64,000 nucleotides of DNA from Chinchilla lanigera (Eukaryota; Chordata; Mammalia; Rodentia; Chinchillidae), in the NCBI RefSeq assembly GCF_000276665.1, contig NW_004955483.1, positions 7,754,133 through 7,818,132 of the forward strand, read 5' to 3'. Below are positions 1-12,216 of the stretch, one piece after another. Positions within the stretch are counted from its first letter, which is position 1; every line of letters starts with the position of its first letter. A program made the position numbers and the translations under genes. The notes below the pieces were generated by a model that was not told the DNA's origin, did not search any database, and saw only the letters and a program-made list of their open reading frames with translations.

Positions 1-1739
1 AGAAGTGGCTTCATGCCCCACACCTCACATCCAGGCCCTAAGCCTGCCCAGGGAGGCCACAGACACATCATATCTACAGCCAGCATTGGTGACCTGGACA
101 GTAGGGGTGGAAGGAGGCTGGAGACAAAAGGTCTGGCTTAGCCCCACAAGCGTGCTTTCTCACAGGTGCCCTTAAATACTTAACACAAGCTACACTCCAC
201 GACCCAGCATAACCTGCCATATCCCAGGTTCAACCTTGGATCTTGAATGCTTTGAAATACTCTGAAACAAAGCAGGAAAGGAAAGTCCCAGGGAGCAAAG
301 GAACCAGGGCAATAAAATCATGTTCTTGATCTCAGATTCCCTAATCCTCCTGAGGCTCTGTGGGGAAGGAGTGTTCTAAGGTGTCATATAAAATGGGGCT
401 GCCACATACTTTGGGGTTTTTAATGAAATCCTCTATGGTGACTTAGTGTTCCTCCTTCAGACTTCTCTTACAGGGCTTCCTGCCTGGGGGACCAGGTAGC
501 AGCTGTGCCCTCACCTCTGGGGTCAGCCCCTACACACACACACACACACACACACTACAGCCTGGTTAGAGCCAACACCTCTCAGCTCTGGGGAGAATCA
601 GAGCCATGGGAGAGATCATTTCCCTAAAACAGGAATGAAGAACCCACAACTCTGTTCTGAGGGTTCCATCATGGTGGAGGAGGTGAATGGGTTGAAAAGA
701 GCTCCCAAAAGAGCACTCCGTCTGTTGATGAGGTAGTCCCCTAGTACAGTTCCTCTTAAAAAAAAACAAAAAAACAAAAAAAACTCTCTTCAACATCCAT
801 TATGCAATGCCTTTATTTGATAACTGGAAAAGTTGTCATGGCTGTTCATGGCACCCCGCACTGCCCTCCATTTTGTATCCTTTAGCTACAGGAGACTTCC
901 ACAGAGGTCATCCAAGGGCAGAAAGCTTCTTTGGTCATTTTTAGGGATGCATCAGGAAGCCTTGTCGGCACAAAGGTAGGGCTGCAGGTCACTGCTATCC
1001 TGACAGCCATCAACACCTGTGGTTGAGAGGTTGCTTTGTGACACAGAGCTCCTGAGGCACACTCCTGCTCCCACAGGCCCAGAGATATAGAAGTTACATG
1101 TGAGGCATCATCAAAATATATGGTGGATGAGGAAAGGTGAAAATTTTATTACAATAAAAGATATATTCCCAATGTTATGGCAGAAATTCCCCTGGCACAA
1201 ATTGGGCTGTATTCCACAAGAGACCCTAGTCTATTAAGAACAAAACCAGAGTTTAATTTGAGGCTAGCCACCCTCACTTCCCTTGCCAATCTGGAAGTGG
1301 GGCAAAGGCCAACTTTGTTTCACCTTATATACATTTTGGTTTCCATTGGCAACAGATTGGGATGTTACATTTGCTGACCCCGGTGGGCATATGGTGTTTC
1401 TCTCAGCCTGTTGGACCCCAGGTCAGTTGCAGGTCGCATGTCTAACCATGATAGATGTTTCGCCCATTATATTCTATTTGTCTACTTTTTTACAATCTAT
1501 GCATTCCTTTAGGGTTACAATGTTTACCTAGGCCCAGGAGACAGAACTGCCCAGGCAGGGTCACGGAGGGTCACCTAGGCCTAGGCGCCCCCTTATCTTG
1601 GGGAGACATTCCTGAGCAGTGTTGATCTAGAGAATTAGCTCTCACACTGTCCCGGGAGGCTTCCCAAGGCACCATGTAGGCTTTTACCAAAACTATTTTA
1701 TCTAAAATAATATGCTAAGATTCATTGCCCCCTACCCCA
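1..1739. other. No gene found
   Basis: Contains the CA repeat at 532-556 and an A-rich block at 759-785. The block at about 1160-1680 may be an old LTR, but I cannot assign it. ORFs here are short and without familiar motifs. Confidence 0.6.
532..556. repeat. (CA)n microsatellite
   Basis: Twelve uninterrupted CA units. Confidence 0.95.
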
Positions 1740-2030
1740 TTAACCACCCTCAAAATATTCCTCTTTGCTTTGAACACACTTATGCCATCATTCTTCCAGT
1801 TTCTGAAGCAGTTCTACAAGTCATCTTTCATGAGTGTCTTTAGTTGTGTGTCATGATTGCCTCAATGTGCTGAATTTTTTCGAAACATTTAACCTTCGTG
1901 TTCATTTTAACTTTGAGGAAGAGCAAGGAGTTGCAGGGTGCCAGATCCTGCTGAGTAAGGTGGATGAGGACACGCCATGTTTTTACAAGCTTGCTATTCC
2001 ATTGGATGGTACTTGATAGAAACATTCACC
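1740..2030 (-). mobile_element. Mariner-like (Tc1/mariner DD34D) transposase remnant
   Basis: Translated on the minus strand, 1840-2025 gives a QDLAPCNSLLFLKVK stretch followed by a KCFEKIQ stretch, matching the conserved mariner SPDLAPCDFFLFPKLK block; its Asp is the third catalytic residue. Beyond a stop, the frame continues with the NCFRNWK piece typical of the mariner C-terminus. The copy is broken by stops and has no visible inverted repeats: an ancient fossil. Confidence 0.7.
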
Positions 2031-2034
2031 ATAT

Positions 2035-2145
2035 TTTTTTAAATCACACCTTGTGAAGACACTCAAGAAAGAGGATATCCAGAACTGCTGCAGAAAGTTG
2101 CAGGAAGAATGAAATAACTGTACTTGAGGCAAGGGGGATTAATGG
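2035..2145 (+). mobile_element. Second mariner-like C-terminal remnant, opposite orientation
   Basis: Plus-strand translation gives KTLKKEDIQNCCRKLQEE followed by stops and a KGD stretch. This resembles the mariner C-terminal block (LKKEDFQ.CF..W..RW...GDYFEGD). It abuts the minus-strand remnant at 1740-2030 tail to tail. Confidence 0.5.
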
Positions 2146-2349
2146 TAATGTGCTTTTTACTGCAATGAATTTTTTAAAATTTAAATATTCATTATATATT
2201 TTGATCACATTTCATATACATGTGTATGTTGTATGTATGTTTATAATGAAATATAATATACACATACACTTCTTCATCAATGTAACTGACCTGGGCTGCA
2301 GCAAATAAAGACAGTACCCCAACTTTCTATAAAACTTTTAACTTAATCA

Positions 2350-2530
2350 AGTACATTTGCATCCACGACTATATTATTTAATTCCAAAATTGTGAGGTAG
2401 ATTACACAGATATGATGATTAGCCCAATTTAGTGGATGAGGAAATGTGATTTTCAATACATTGTATTGGTCTGAATTCAAACCAGACTCCCAAGTGAACG
2501 TCTTACTCCTATCAGCTTGCCTACTTCCAG
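2350..2530 (+). repeat. Likely MIR fragment
   Basis: attgtgaggtagattacacagatatgatgattagcccaatttagtggatgaggaaat follows the MIR middle. Confidence 0.5.
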
Positions 2531-3360
2531 CCATTGCTTAAATAGCTGCAGCTGGAGCAAAACTTTCAGTGTTTTCTTAATCTATCTTGGAAATTATTTC
2601 TGCTCATAATACCTCCCACATCACCTATCTCTATAAGTAAAATAAAATAGAAATGAGTTTCTTTAAAAAAAAAAAAAAAAAAAAAACTTAAATGCAACTA
2701 ACCTTAAACTCACGATTTGGTCTATTTTTCTCAAATCTACCTGCACACAGGGAATCATACGCACATCTTGTCTAAGTCAGCAATGTGTCTAGTGAACAGA
2801 GCAAAGCACACATACTTTAAAGCTTGGCATGGGATTTTAATGAGCACGCCTGGACTGAAATAGTTTGGAGAACACAGCCTCATCCAGTGTGCCGCACGAT
2901 GCTAGATCATTTCACACAGAATTGCATGTGTATATGTCCCATTTATACAATCCATGTGCCCCCAGATCTGCCAGGGTCACCTTTTTCCTGTGATTTACCA
3001 CTGTTATGTTCTGTGTGCTCTGCAATATTTCACCCATGCAAAGGCGTGGCCTCTCAGTTCATCCTACATCCTGCGAGGGCTGAGCGTTCCATCCTTCCTC
3101 CCCCGGCCGACCTGTTTCTGTACCTCATCCCTGCCCAGGGGCCACCAACTCCCCACCTCCTTTCAACACCGCAGCAACAGTCACCGCACTCGGTGGAACA
3201 AGTTTTACTAAGCTCTTAGGTGTGGGAGGAGTACAGCTCCTAAAGAAAAACTTCCCATAGAGTTTTAAGCATCCTTGTTCTTAGCCTAAGTTTCTTAGCC
3301 TTGCCTTGGAGGAGCCCCGCAGTATCCAACTAGACATTTATTTCATACATTTATGTCTGC

Positions 3361-3438
3361 GTGCAGTGCTAGGGATAGAACCCAGGACCTTGCGCGTGCT
3401 AGGCAAGCATTCTGCCACTGAGCTACATCCCCAGCCCT
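3361..3438 (-). repeat. Older ID-type SINE
   Basis: Reverse-oriented body (gaacccaggaccttgcgcgtgctaggcaagc, ctgagctacatccccagccc) of a more generic rodent ID form than the young copies; no clear TSD. Confidence 0.85.
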
Positions 3439-3739
3439 CAATCAGGTACTTCTACCGTGCTTCCTGCTCTTAGTCCTGGTCCTTACCACCATAAGACCAA
3501 GCTAAACCCAAGAAAATTCACATTCCCTCAATTACACTACGCAAAGCAAGCTGATGCCTTTATCTCCACCTCCTCTCCTAGACCATTCCAGGAGGTGGAA
3601 CTTTTTTTTTTTTAGCAAAATGACCAATTCAGTATTTTCCTAAAGAGCAACAAATCTGCCACCTTTAGAATCTATAGGAAGATTTGAAGTTATTGTTTTT
3701 CTTTGACTTGTTGCAGGCTGAATTTGTACATGGTGATCT

Positions 3740-3835
3740 GTGTGAGAAAGGAGGAAGAGAAAGAGAGAAAGGAAGAGGAAGAGGAAGAGGAAAAAATAGC
3801 AGCATGGGGAGGGGGGTGAGAAGGGGAGGGGAGGG
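3740..3835. repeat. Purine-rich (GA/GGA) tract
   Basis: Near-continuous G/A on the plus strand. Confidence 0.9.
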
Positions 3836-4426
3836 GAATTCATTTCTTGACATCAGTCATGAATGTCATTTCCTTTCTGGCTCCACTGCTCACTTTTTCT
3901 CTCCTTTGGCCTCATACCACACCCTCCTCTCCCATAATATAGATCACAATGCCTGAAGACAGAGCACCCCTTCAGACAAGCGTCCACAGAAACTGCCTGG
4001 AAATGGCCAGTGTTTCAGTTTGACCCCAGAATGAGTTCATAACACAATTCCGAACCCTGAACAAAACACAGCATTCGTTTGTTGACTTAAGAGATTTTAT
4101 CCGAGCACACTTTCTAAGTTTGATTTATCACCTCTCAATCTGCTACCAGCTCTTCTAAAGATGTGAAATCAATGCCAACTCAGCCTATTAAATTATGAGC
4201 TTATCACATTCCCAGCATTTTACTAAAATGCCAGGCAATCCTCAAAGGAAGCCTATCTCAACCAAAAAAATAGAGAGACTTTCGAAACTGGGGCATAGGC
4301 AACAGAACCATGAATTGTATAAAAATCACGAATCCCCAACACAGATCCAGCTCTTTTGCTGACAGCAAAGCTACCACCCAGTGGGCCTTGCTTTCCTTTT
4401 GTGAAATCAGGAACATTGAACTAGCT

Positions 4427-4667
4427 CAGTTGTGGCGAACCCATGGCACTTCTGTGCCACAGTGGGCACCCTAGGAACCCTCTCTGCAATGACATCATGA
4501 GTTGTATGAGTTGTTTATTTCTAAATTAAGATCTCAGTATTCAGGTTTAATTGCAGTATTGGCAGTCTGTGATAAATACTGAGGTATTTGGTACATACTG
4601 AGGTATACTGAGGTGAGATTTGGGTTGCAGTTTGGGCATAGGGTCTCTAAAAGGTTCGCCATCACTG
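4427..4667 (-). mobile_element. Non-autonomous hAT-type transposon (MITE), 241 bp with terminal inverted repeats
   Basis: The left end starts cagttgtggcgaacc and the right end is ggttcgccatcactg, so 13 of 15 terminal bases are inverted complements. The flanks aactagct (4419-4426) and aactagat (4668-4675) form an 8-bp target duplication with one mismatch, the hAT signature. There is no coding capacity. The ends and interior resemble the rodent URR1/hAT-Charlie group as I remember it. The strand given follows the CAGTGATGGCGAACC end as 5'. Confidence 0.85.
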
Positions 4668-5249
4668 AACTAGATAACCCCCAAGGTTCTTCCATATCCA
4701 CAATTGTCTGTGATCCCCTAGAATGATATGAATAGCCTCAGTGCTGTCCAGAGTGATGGAACTAGGTTGGTTGATCTGGAAGGATATACATGCTTTCATA
4801 AGCTACTTTAACAAACTATTTGAAGAAACTCAATGTTGCTAAGAATTAATGTTGAAAAACTGGGGTTACCCCAACTGGAATTTTCCCAGTAGCCTGCTTT
4901 ACTTGGAAGAAAAGCCTCAGCAGCCCAGTGGCTGTAGGCTATTACTGAGGCTGTGGGATTCTTCCTCCACTGCCCAAGTAGCGCCATGCCAACACACAAC
5001 AAAGGCCTCTCCTAGGGCTGACTCAGAGGGCGCTTGCCCTGTCCAAACCCCCACACTGTTTCCCTTGGAACATTTTCTACAAACGTTTAACTATAGCCCA
5101 GCCCAGCTTATCTTACATGAACACACCAAGCCTCATTCCTCCTGGTAGAAGGACAGAAAGACAAACAAACAACTGACTGCTACCTTACTCCTGTCTTCCC
5201 AAGAAAGGGAGAAGAAAGACAGAGGGAAAGCGTCACATGGAAGGACGAT

Positions 5250-5580
5250 GATAGGCTGTGTCAGTCAGCCCTCCACCCTATGACAAAAACACCTGAGATA
5301 GTCAACCTAGAAAGCAGGCAGAGAGGTTTATTTCCACTCGTAGCTTTGGAGGGCCAGTTGTATTGGTTGGCCCTGCTGCTTCTGGGCCTATGGGGAGGCA
5401 GCACGTCATAGAGGAAGTGTCATGGCCAGGAAGAAGAGAGGAGACTAGGAGTTTATGGAATCCTTTGAGCACACCCCCCACTCCATGACCTGAAGCTCTC
5501 CTACCTAGCCCTACCTGTGAAAGTGACCATCACTTCCCACAGTCCACGTGTTTGGAGAATACAATATCTAAACTGTACCA
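5250..5580 (+). repeat. Dispersed repeat, likely LTR-derived, unnamed
   Basis: gtcagtcagccctccaccctatgacaaaaacacctgag and the ggaggcagcacgtcatagag block are familiar from a widespread mammalian repeat whose name I cannot assign. Confidence 0.4.
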
Positions 5581-6004
5581 CAGGGAAAATACTAAATGAA
5601 AGAACTGAAAGGGAGAAATTACCATGAAAGTAGTCGGTTGAGAGGGAACTAAGCAGTGGCCTCTCTGTTCCTCATGTTATGCTAGTTATGGAAGCTGATG
5701 GATAAGTTATATGATTTGCATAATAGAGAATACATTTCTCAAATATATGCAAAACCAAGAGGCTTTAATGCTCAGTACACAAGTTTGGTACATGGCCCTA
5801 TGGCAGCCTTCTGGTTTAAAATTTACACACTTACCTTCAAACAAAACAAAGATGTTGAAATCAGTGGGGCCCTGAAAGAATGAGCAGGTCAAATGACGGG
5901 GTTGAGTATCTTGGATGCGTTCTCTCTAGAGCAAGACCCAAAAGGGACTGGGGAAGAGGATGTTCTAGAATGCAAAGCCCTTCCTCCCTCTCACTGCAGC
6001 ATAC

Positions 6005-6350
6005 CAACTGTTATGGGCTGACTGTACCCACTGAAAGCCCAAGCCTGCTGTGTAATGGTATTTGGAAGTGGGGTCCTCCAAAAGGTTTAGAAGGGGCCAT
6101 AAGTGTGGGGTACTCACAATGGAGCTAATGCTGTTACAAGAAAAGGGAGACCAGCACTCTCTCAATAGGAACACATGGGCACGCAGTGAGATGGCAGCTG
6201 CCCACCAGCCGAGATAAGAGGCCTCGGAGTAAAGCCTAGCTCGCTGGCTGACCCCTCGACCTTGGACTTCCCAGCCTCCAGAACAGCGAAAAATAAAATT
6301 TTTGTTGTTTCAGCTTTAGGGTTATGGCATCCTGAGCAGACTAAGACACC
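6005..6350 (+). mobile_element. Solo LTR, MLT1/MaLR type
   Basis: gttatgggctgactgtaccc at the start, gaccttggacttcccagcctcc and cagaacagcgaaaaataaaatt near the end, then cctgagcagactaagacac. Classic MLT1 pattern. Confidence 0.8.
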
Positions 6351-7994
6351 AAGACACAGAAGTCACAGTCCTCCAGTTAAGTTCCTTACCAAGCCCTGAA
6401 GTAAGTGCTAAAGGTCACAGGATGTCCTGAGCCCTGAGTCTAGCCAGTACCATGAAGAAATGCAAATAAATCCCAAGGGTCACAAGTTAAGAGCTGGGTT
6501 TTCCCGCAGAGCAGACCTCTGCTGCTTCCTCATTCCTCCCTCTCACTGTCAACACAGACACTTCTTCCCAGATCGTGAGGTGGGTCTGTGTTTCTCTGGG
6601 CAGTACAGCTGCATAGCTTTTCTCTATGGTCAACAGCCTGCCACGTAACACTGAACTATACGCACTTGTGGAGTTTCTGCTTTGTTTTTTCATTCCTGTT
6701 CTCCCTGGAGACCAATTATAGGCACCTGAAGGGCAGGGAGCACATCTTATTTGTTTTCAACCCCCACAAAAGCCCGGCATAGCACTTGCATACAATCGGA
6801 AATCAATAACTATTTGATTTATTGGTCAAATAAACAGCAACAATTTTTGTGGTCAGGTAAAGTGCAACAATCTGTTACAATTTCCCTTGTGTCTAGGGGT
6901 GGCCTGCCATCTTTTGCAGTCGGGATAAAGAGCTTTGTTCTCACTCATCTTCACAGCTAATAGCAATAATAGTTCATGTCTGTTGAGCATGTCACAGCAC
7001 AGAAAGCGCCTCGAAAAGATTACCCCTGTCTGAAAGTCTAGGAAGTGTGTTCTGCAGATGGGAGCCTCTCAGAGTAGATAGAACCATAAAATTCATATTC
7101 ATTCAGTCAGCATCACCTGTTTCTCTCCCATCCTTTGAATATAGCACGTGGATGGCACCAGAGACCACCAACGATAGTAGAAATTTCAGTGATTATATAC
7201 ATGAAGTATGTTTTATTCTGTTTCTTTACTGGAGGATTCATAAAGGAAAATATGTATACCCGACCTAGCCCAAGAGAATGAGAATAGCACTTCCTCATAT
7301 TTGCGTCTTACCCTTCCCACCCCTGCCCCATGAGCTTGGGCCAGGCTGGAGTTTTTGCTGGTTGGTGGGAAGGTACAGAATGTGCTCTAGCAGGAGGAGC
7401 CTCCCCGCACTCAGGTCAGTGCAAGGCTTTGGGAGAATCACCTCATCCCAGCCCTTTCATTTATAGATAATAGAACTAGTTGGCCTTTATGGGAAAAATG
7501 GGTCATATAAAGATAATGTTGGGTGTTTAGCCAGAGAGATAGATGCAACAGAGGTTATCAACATTCCTTTATTCAGAGCTACAAACAAATCAGTTTATTG
7601 CACCCAAAGAGCCCTTTCACTGTGCAGACTACCCCAGTTTGAAGGGTGGGACTAGCCCTTTTTAAAATGAGTAATAAATGATTTCAGTAGAAGTCTAGAG
7701 CACTTACTGTTTAGTAAATGCAAGAACTGCTTCATGAAACTTTTGAGGTTTTATACAAATCTGTACTAGAGGTTCCTGTGAAATGTATTTCTTACCACAG
7801 TGGTGGTCAAAATAGTTGAAATGGCTTTGCCCTCACAGCAGCCGCAAGGGAATTGGTGGAGTAGGACTGTTTGCACTTTCTCCCTTCCTGCTATCAGCGC
7901 ACTGAAAGAACAGCACTGTTTGTCTTCTGGTGGAGCAGCCCTCACTCACCAGAAGCAGCTGAGCAGGAGGAGCAAGCCCTGGATTCAGGCCAGT

Positions 7995-8100
7995 GAATCA
8001 CAATGGCTACATCATTGCTGAGTGTGTGAGCCTGGAGGGAGGTACTTTACCTCTCAGTAATGGTTTCTTCACCCTAACATAAGAATACCACCTATTTCAC
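7995..8100 (+). repeat. Possible MIR fragment
   Basis: agtgtgtgagcctggagggaggtactttacctctcagtaatggtttcttcacc resembles the MIR 5' part. Confidence 0.45.
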
Positions 8101-8113
8101 CCAGGACATCTTT

Positions 8114-8290
8114 TATATTCCTTGCAGTACTGAGGGTTGAACCCAGGCCTTCCCACTGAGCGACATCCCCAAACATTTTCTTATTTTGCATTTTGAGACA
8201 GGATCTTGGCAAGTTGTACAGGTTGAACTCGAACCTTGGACCCTCCTGTCTGAGCCTCCCAGAGAACTAGGATTACAAATGTGCACTCTT
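8114..8290 (-). repeat. B1+ID composite SINE with TSD caggacatcttt
   Basis: Read on the minus strand: a 7SL/B1-like part (ctgggaggctcagacaggagg ... gagacaggatct in reverse), then an ID-like part (ctgagggttgaacccagg in reverse). Identical 12-bp repeats at 8102-8113 and 8291-8302 enclose both halves, so they moved as one unit. Confidence 0.85.
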
Positions 8291-8378
8291 CAGGACATCT
8301 TTGAGACTACTAGGATACTGCCTAAAGGTACCAAGCAGAACCTGGCACGCAGTGGATAAAATTTTTCAATGAGTGAGA

Positions 8379-8490
8379 CAGGTGTGGTGGTACACCCCTA
8401 TAATCCAGGCTGAACTACATAGCAAGACCCTGTCTTGAATGAGTGAATGAATGAATGAATGAATGAATGAAAGAAAGAAGGAAAGATACT
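8379..8490 (+). repeat. B1 fragment with internal deletion and (GAAT)n tail
   Basis: B1 head (caggtgtggtggtacacccctataatcc) is joined directly to the B1 end (aggctgaactacatagcaagaccctgtctt), followed by about seven GAAT units and GAAA repeats. Confidence 0.82.
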
Positions 8491-9924
8491 TCTGCCCCAT
8501 CCACACACCCTGCCCAGTGCCCCTGCTTCTGCAGGTTTTCCCACTCTTTTTAGAAGGAACTTCACTGACTCTAAAAATGCTTTGTAACACTCCGAGTCAT
8601 CTCCAAAGCCAGTCACTGAGCCAGAATGGGGTAAGTGCCTAATTCACTCAAAATTTCAGAAATGTGAGTCTCCAAAAATACATGAAGCAAAGATCCGTGA
8701 AAGTCCATTCTTTACTATGGCTTGCACAGAGTAACAGCCAAAGAAAAATGCTTTGATGGATGGTTTTAGCAACTTCAAAGTCTCCAAAAAACATCAGTTT
8801 CATGTTTTAAGCAATCAGAACGACCTCAGTATCTCCCCCATCTGACCACACATTCTTGTGATCGGGGGTTTCCGCGGTGCTCAAGGAAGGACCCAATAAA
8901 TATTAACCAAGAAGAGGCAGACTAGGAAAACTCCACTCTTCTCCTTTCCTGGCTTAGCTATGTGAGTGCAAGAGGCAGAGACCTGTGTGTTCTGTCTGTT
9001 CCTGTGGAAACTTTCCCCCACCCCCTGTACCTTCCCAGTGGGGAACAACGCCTGTCAGACTCGCCTCAGTCTCAGCCAGGTGTGGAGCTGGCATGAAACT
9101 ACTAAGAAAGAGGAACTGTCCCACGTTCCAATATCCTGAGGAAGCCAGCTAATCTTCCATGGCTACCCACTGAGTCAACCATCTTGGCTGAGCTTCTGTG
9201 GGGCCATTTCCTGTAGGACATTCGAGACCCTTTCTTTTGCTATTGCCATCTTCTCTGGCTTTTGATCTCTCTGATCCGTCCTCTGTGTTTCTAGTCAGGA
9301 CAGTTCTATTTGTCTGTCTCGCTTACACCATTCCTAGAACATGTGCCTAGTCTGATTTGTACAAACATCACTGTAAAAGAAACCTGTCTTCCCCTGCAGA
9401 CCTTGAGTACCGCAGGCATATGTGTGGGCTGCATCGGGTTCAGGAACACACTTCCCTTGGCCCTCATTCCCAACGCAGTGCCCAGCCCACTGTGAACACT
9501 CAAGACAGGCTGTGGAATCGGGTTGGGTAGAATTTTCCTCATTGCTTTATTTATTCGTTTTTGTCTAAAACCAAGTTCCAGGAAACATTTTTTGGTTTTT
9601 GCCATAAATATCAGGCAAGAGCATTTGAATAGACAAAAAAGATAAAAGGGATCCAGAGAAGAAAGACTGAAACATTGCCTCCTCTGCCACACACGGCTAT
9701 GTTGCCAAGTTCTCCTGGTGCCTGCTTGCCTAAAGCTGCATTACTGACTCACCTATGATTTAAGGACGGGTTTTACCTGAAAAGCAGCTCACTCATGCTG
9801 AAGTTTTCAAAACCTTCCTGGGTCTCCGATGAGAACTACATGATGCTGCATTCCAACTTACAGCCCTTGTAACCATAATCTTCAAGTGTTTTTAAAGAAA
9901 GAACCCATCAGGATGACAAGAACC

Positions 9925-10300
9925 CAAACACAGTTAAATGGGAAGGATAAATTCTAGCGTTCTCCAGAACACTGGGGGACAATAAGGCACAATAACCTGA
10001 TAGGGAATTCGTGAGTACCCAGAAGAGAGAATGACAAGCAATCCTGAGGAGATGCGAATGTCCACTGACTTCTTTTGATCAGTACATGTTGTATCCATCA
10101 ATTGAAGTATCACACTATGCCCCAAAAATATGTACAATTATTATGCATTAACAAATTTTTTTAAATATATTTAAGGAGATGGAAATGTTAACTACCCTGA
10201 TTTATCATTACATACTGTATGCATCACATTTTCACATAGCACTCTATAAATTTGTACAATTAAAATAATCTATACGAACCAATCTTTATTAAATTATATA
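9925..10300 (+). mobile_element. Two adjacent L1-type 3' tails
   Basis: The tail motif around catcaattgaagtatcacact and aatatgtacaattattatgc (10097-10145) recurs in weaker form at 10185-10270 (aactaccctgatttatcatta, tttgtacaattaaaat), matching the usual L1M terminal sequence. Confidence 0.6.
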
Positions 10301-11221
10301 TTCAATTCCCCTCCCATGTACAATTGTTTTCACCCAGGCTTTTGAAGGCATGCTTATGAGGGGATGGAGTCCTATAAAACCATAACCACCCACACTGCTA
10401 TTTCTGAGCATACATCAACTTTCCCATGGCCACTGGCAGACTAGCCACTGGCTGCTACTGTCACCAGCTTCACATTGCCCGGGAAGAAGTGCTGGGAGCC
10501 CTGTGCAGCTGCAACAATATTCCTGACCTATGTTCCCACGGCCTGCACAATGGCCAAGGCCCTTCCAGCTGCCCCTCACCTGTGCAGATTTAGCGAATGC
10601 CCTTTGTGAGGCCTAGCTGAGACACAGACCCACTGCTCTGTGTCTTCAACCCCAGCATGCTCAAAGCATTTGCATATGGTGACTCCCTCTGCCGGAATCT
10701 TTACAAAAGCAAGAGAGGCATTTTTCCCCTTTATGGCTCTCTATGGCTTTGATGCTTTAGAATATGTTCCATGAGTGAGAGAAGCCAAAGAATAGATGCA
10801 GAGGCTCGAACTCCTCCAACAGGGTTCCACCCAGTAGATTTGAAGAGGATCAGCAGCCCAGGGACTCTGCAGGCACAGCTGAATTCCATCTAGCCAGGCC
10901 TCTTCCCTTCTCCTCAGACACTGTTAGACTGTGGGTGAAAGTTGATTGCAAACCTTTGTGTAAGCTCCACCCTGACTTGAGTGACTAGGATGCTGAACGG
11001 GGACTCTCACATCTATTTGGGTTCACCTCATTCACCTATCTGGAAAAATACACACAACACTCCAGACTCCCACACACATACGCGCAAAGCTAGCATAGGA
11101 ATGTGCTTATTTACCTACAAGAGTTTAAGGACCCAACATGCTCCCAGCTGCTGAGGCCCACAAGCCATGCTGGTTGCTCCACTTTTGCTTGTGGCCAGTG
11201 GTTCATTCTACCCACATGGCG

Positions 11222-11400
11222 CTACCGACCTTGAGCTGACTGTAACGCACTCCTTGCTCTCCTCCCTGAGCCTCCTTCCACAAAGCTGTCGGTGTAATTT
11301 TTCTATTCTATCCATCACTACCGACCTTGAGCTGACTGTAACCCACTCCTTGCTCTCCTCCCTGAGCCTCCTTCCACAAAGCTGTCGGTATAATTTTTTT
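11222..11400 (+). repeat. Local tandem duplication, two units, period 96 bp
   Basis: The stretch starting ctaccgaccttgagctgactgtaac at 11222 recurs at 11318. The second unit matches for about 80 bases with few differences (cgcactcc/cccactcc; ggtgtaat/ggtataat). Confidence 0.92.
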
Positions 11401-12216
11401 CTAACATTTATCTGATCTCATCACATCCTTGCTGAAAATTCTCCAGCAATGCTCCATGCATTCTAGAGATGTGACTTCAGAGTTTGGTCCTTCTATATCA
11501 TTTCCTCCTTCCTTCCCCCGTGGTGCTGGAAGACTTTGGGTGAAGCAAAACTGCTAGGCTTTTGTACCCCTTCAGAGATGCTTGGTCCCTAGAAAGCATC
11601 TACTCTCTGCATTATTTCCAGTTTTCAATAGTACCCAGGATTCACCTGACTCACCTAATTCCATCTTCTGTGCTGACTCCCTCAATCCCACCAGAGAGAT
11701 GTTGAGCCATTCTTATCTACACTCTACTTTTTCATCAGCCAAGACCTGCAGAAGTTAGAAGAATAGTTCAGTTTATTCACCCCACCATCTGTATGGAAAC
11801 CATAAGGGACATCACTCAGGATGGAGTCTGATAATGAGGATGATCAAGTGGCAGACATACAAGAGGAGCTGGGTCCTTGGAAACTTGGAGCCACTAACTC
11901 GAGCCTGCCTGGAGGTGTATCTTTATCTCAACTTTCCCTTTTCACCAGCCAACAAAGGCCCTGGTTGTTTACAGTTTTCTGGTGGAACAGAGAACTTTAT
12001 CTGATGCTGCAGAAACTAATATTCTTCTCTTTGCAAGAAGCAGCTTCCCTTAGAATAAATAATATAAAGTAGAATCAACTTGTATGGGCCAAGGGAGCTC
12101 AGTATGCACAGTACGGAACAGAGTCAGGAAGCTTGAATTGTTTGAGAATATTTGCCTGCTGCCTCAGGAGGCTCAGGTTTCTTATGTTTTATTCTTCTGT
12201 TCATAAGTTGAGTCTA

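Larger units (their letters stand above)
2150..4426. other. No gene found
   Basis: AT-rich part near 2170-2280, MIR, poly(A) at 2664-2686, an old ID and a purine tract. An open frame of 131 codons at 2824-3219 has no recognisable domain. Confidence 0.6.
6355..9920. other. Intergenic, no gene found
   Basis: Apart from the SINEs at 7995-8490 I recognise nothing. The 128-codon minus-strand frame at 9306-9692 shows no domain. Confidence 0.55.

Noticed and set aside
2824..3219. 131-codon plus-strand frame
   Set aside because: No recognisable domain, no splice or promoter context; overlapping frames of similar length suggest chance.
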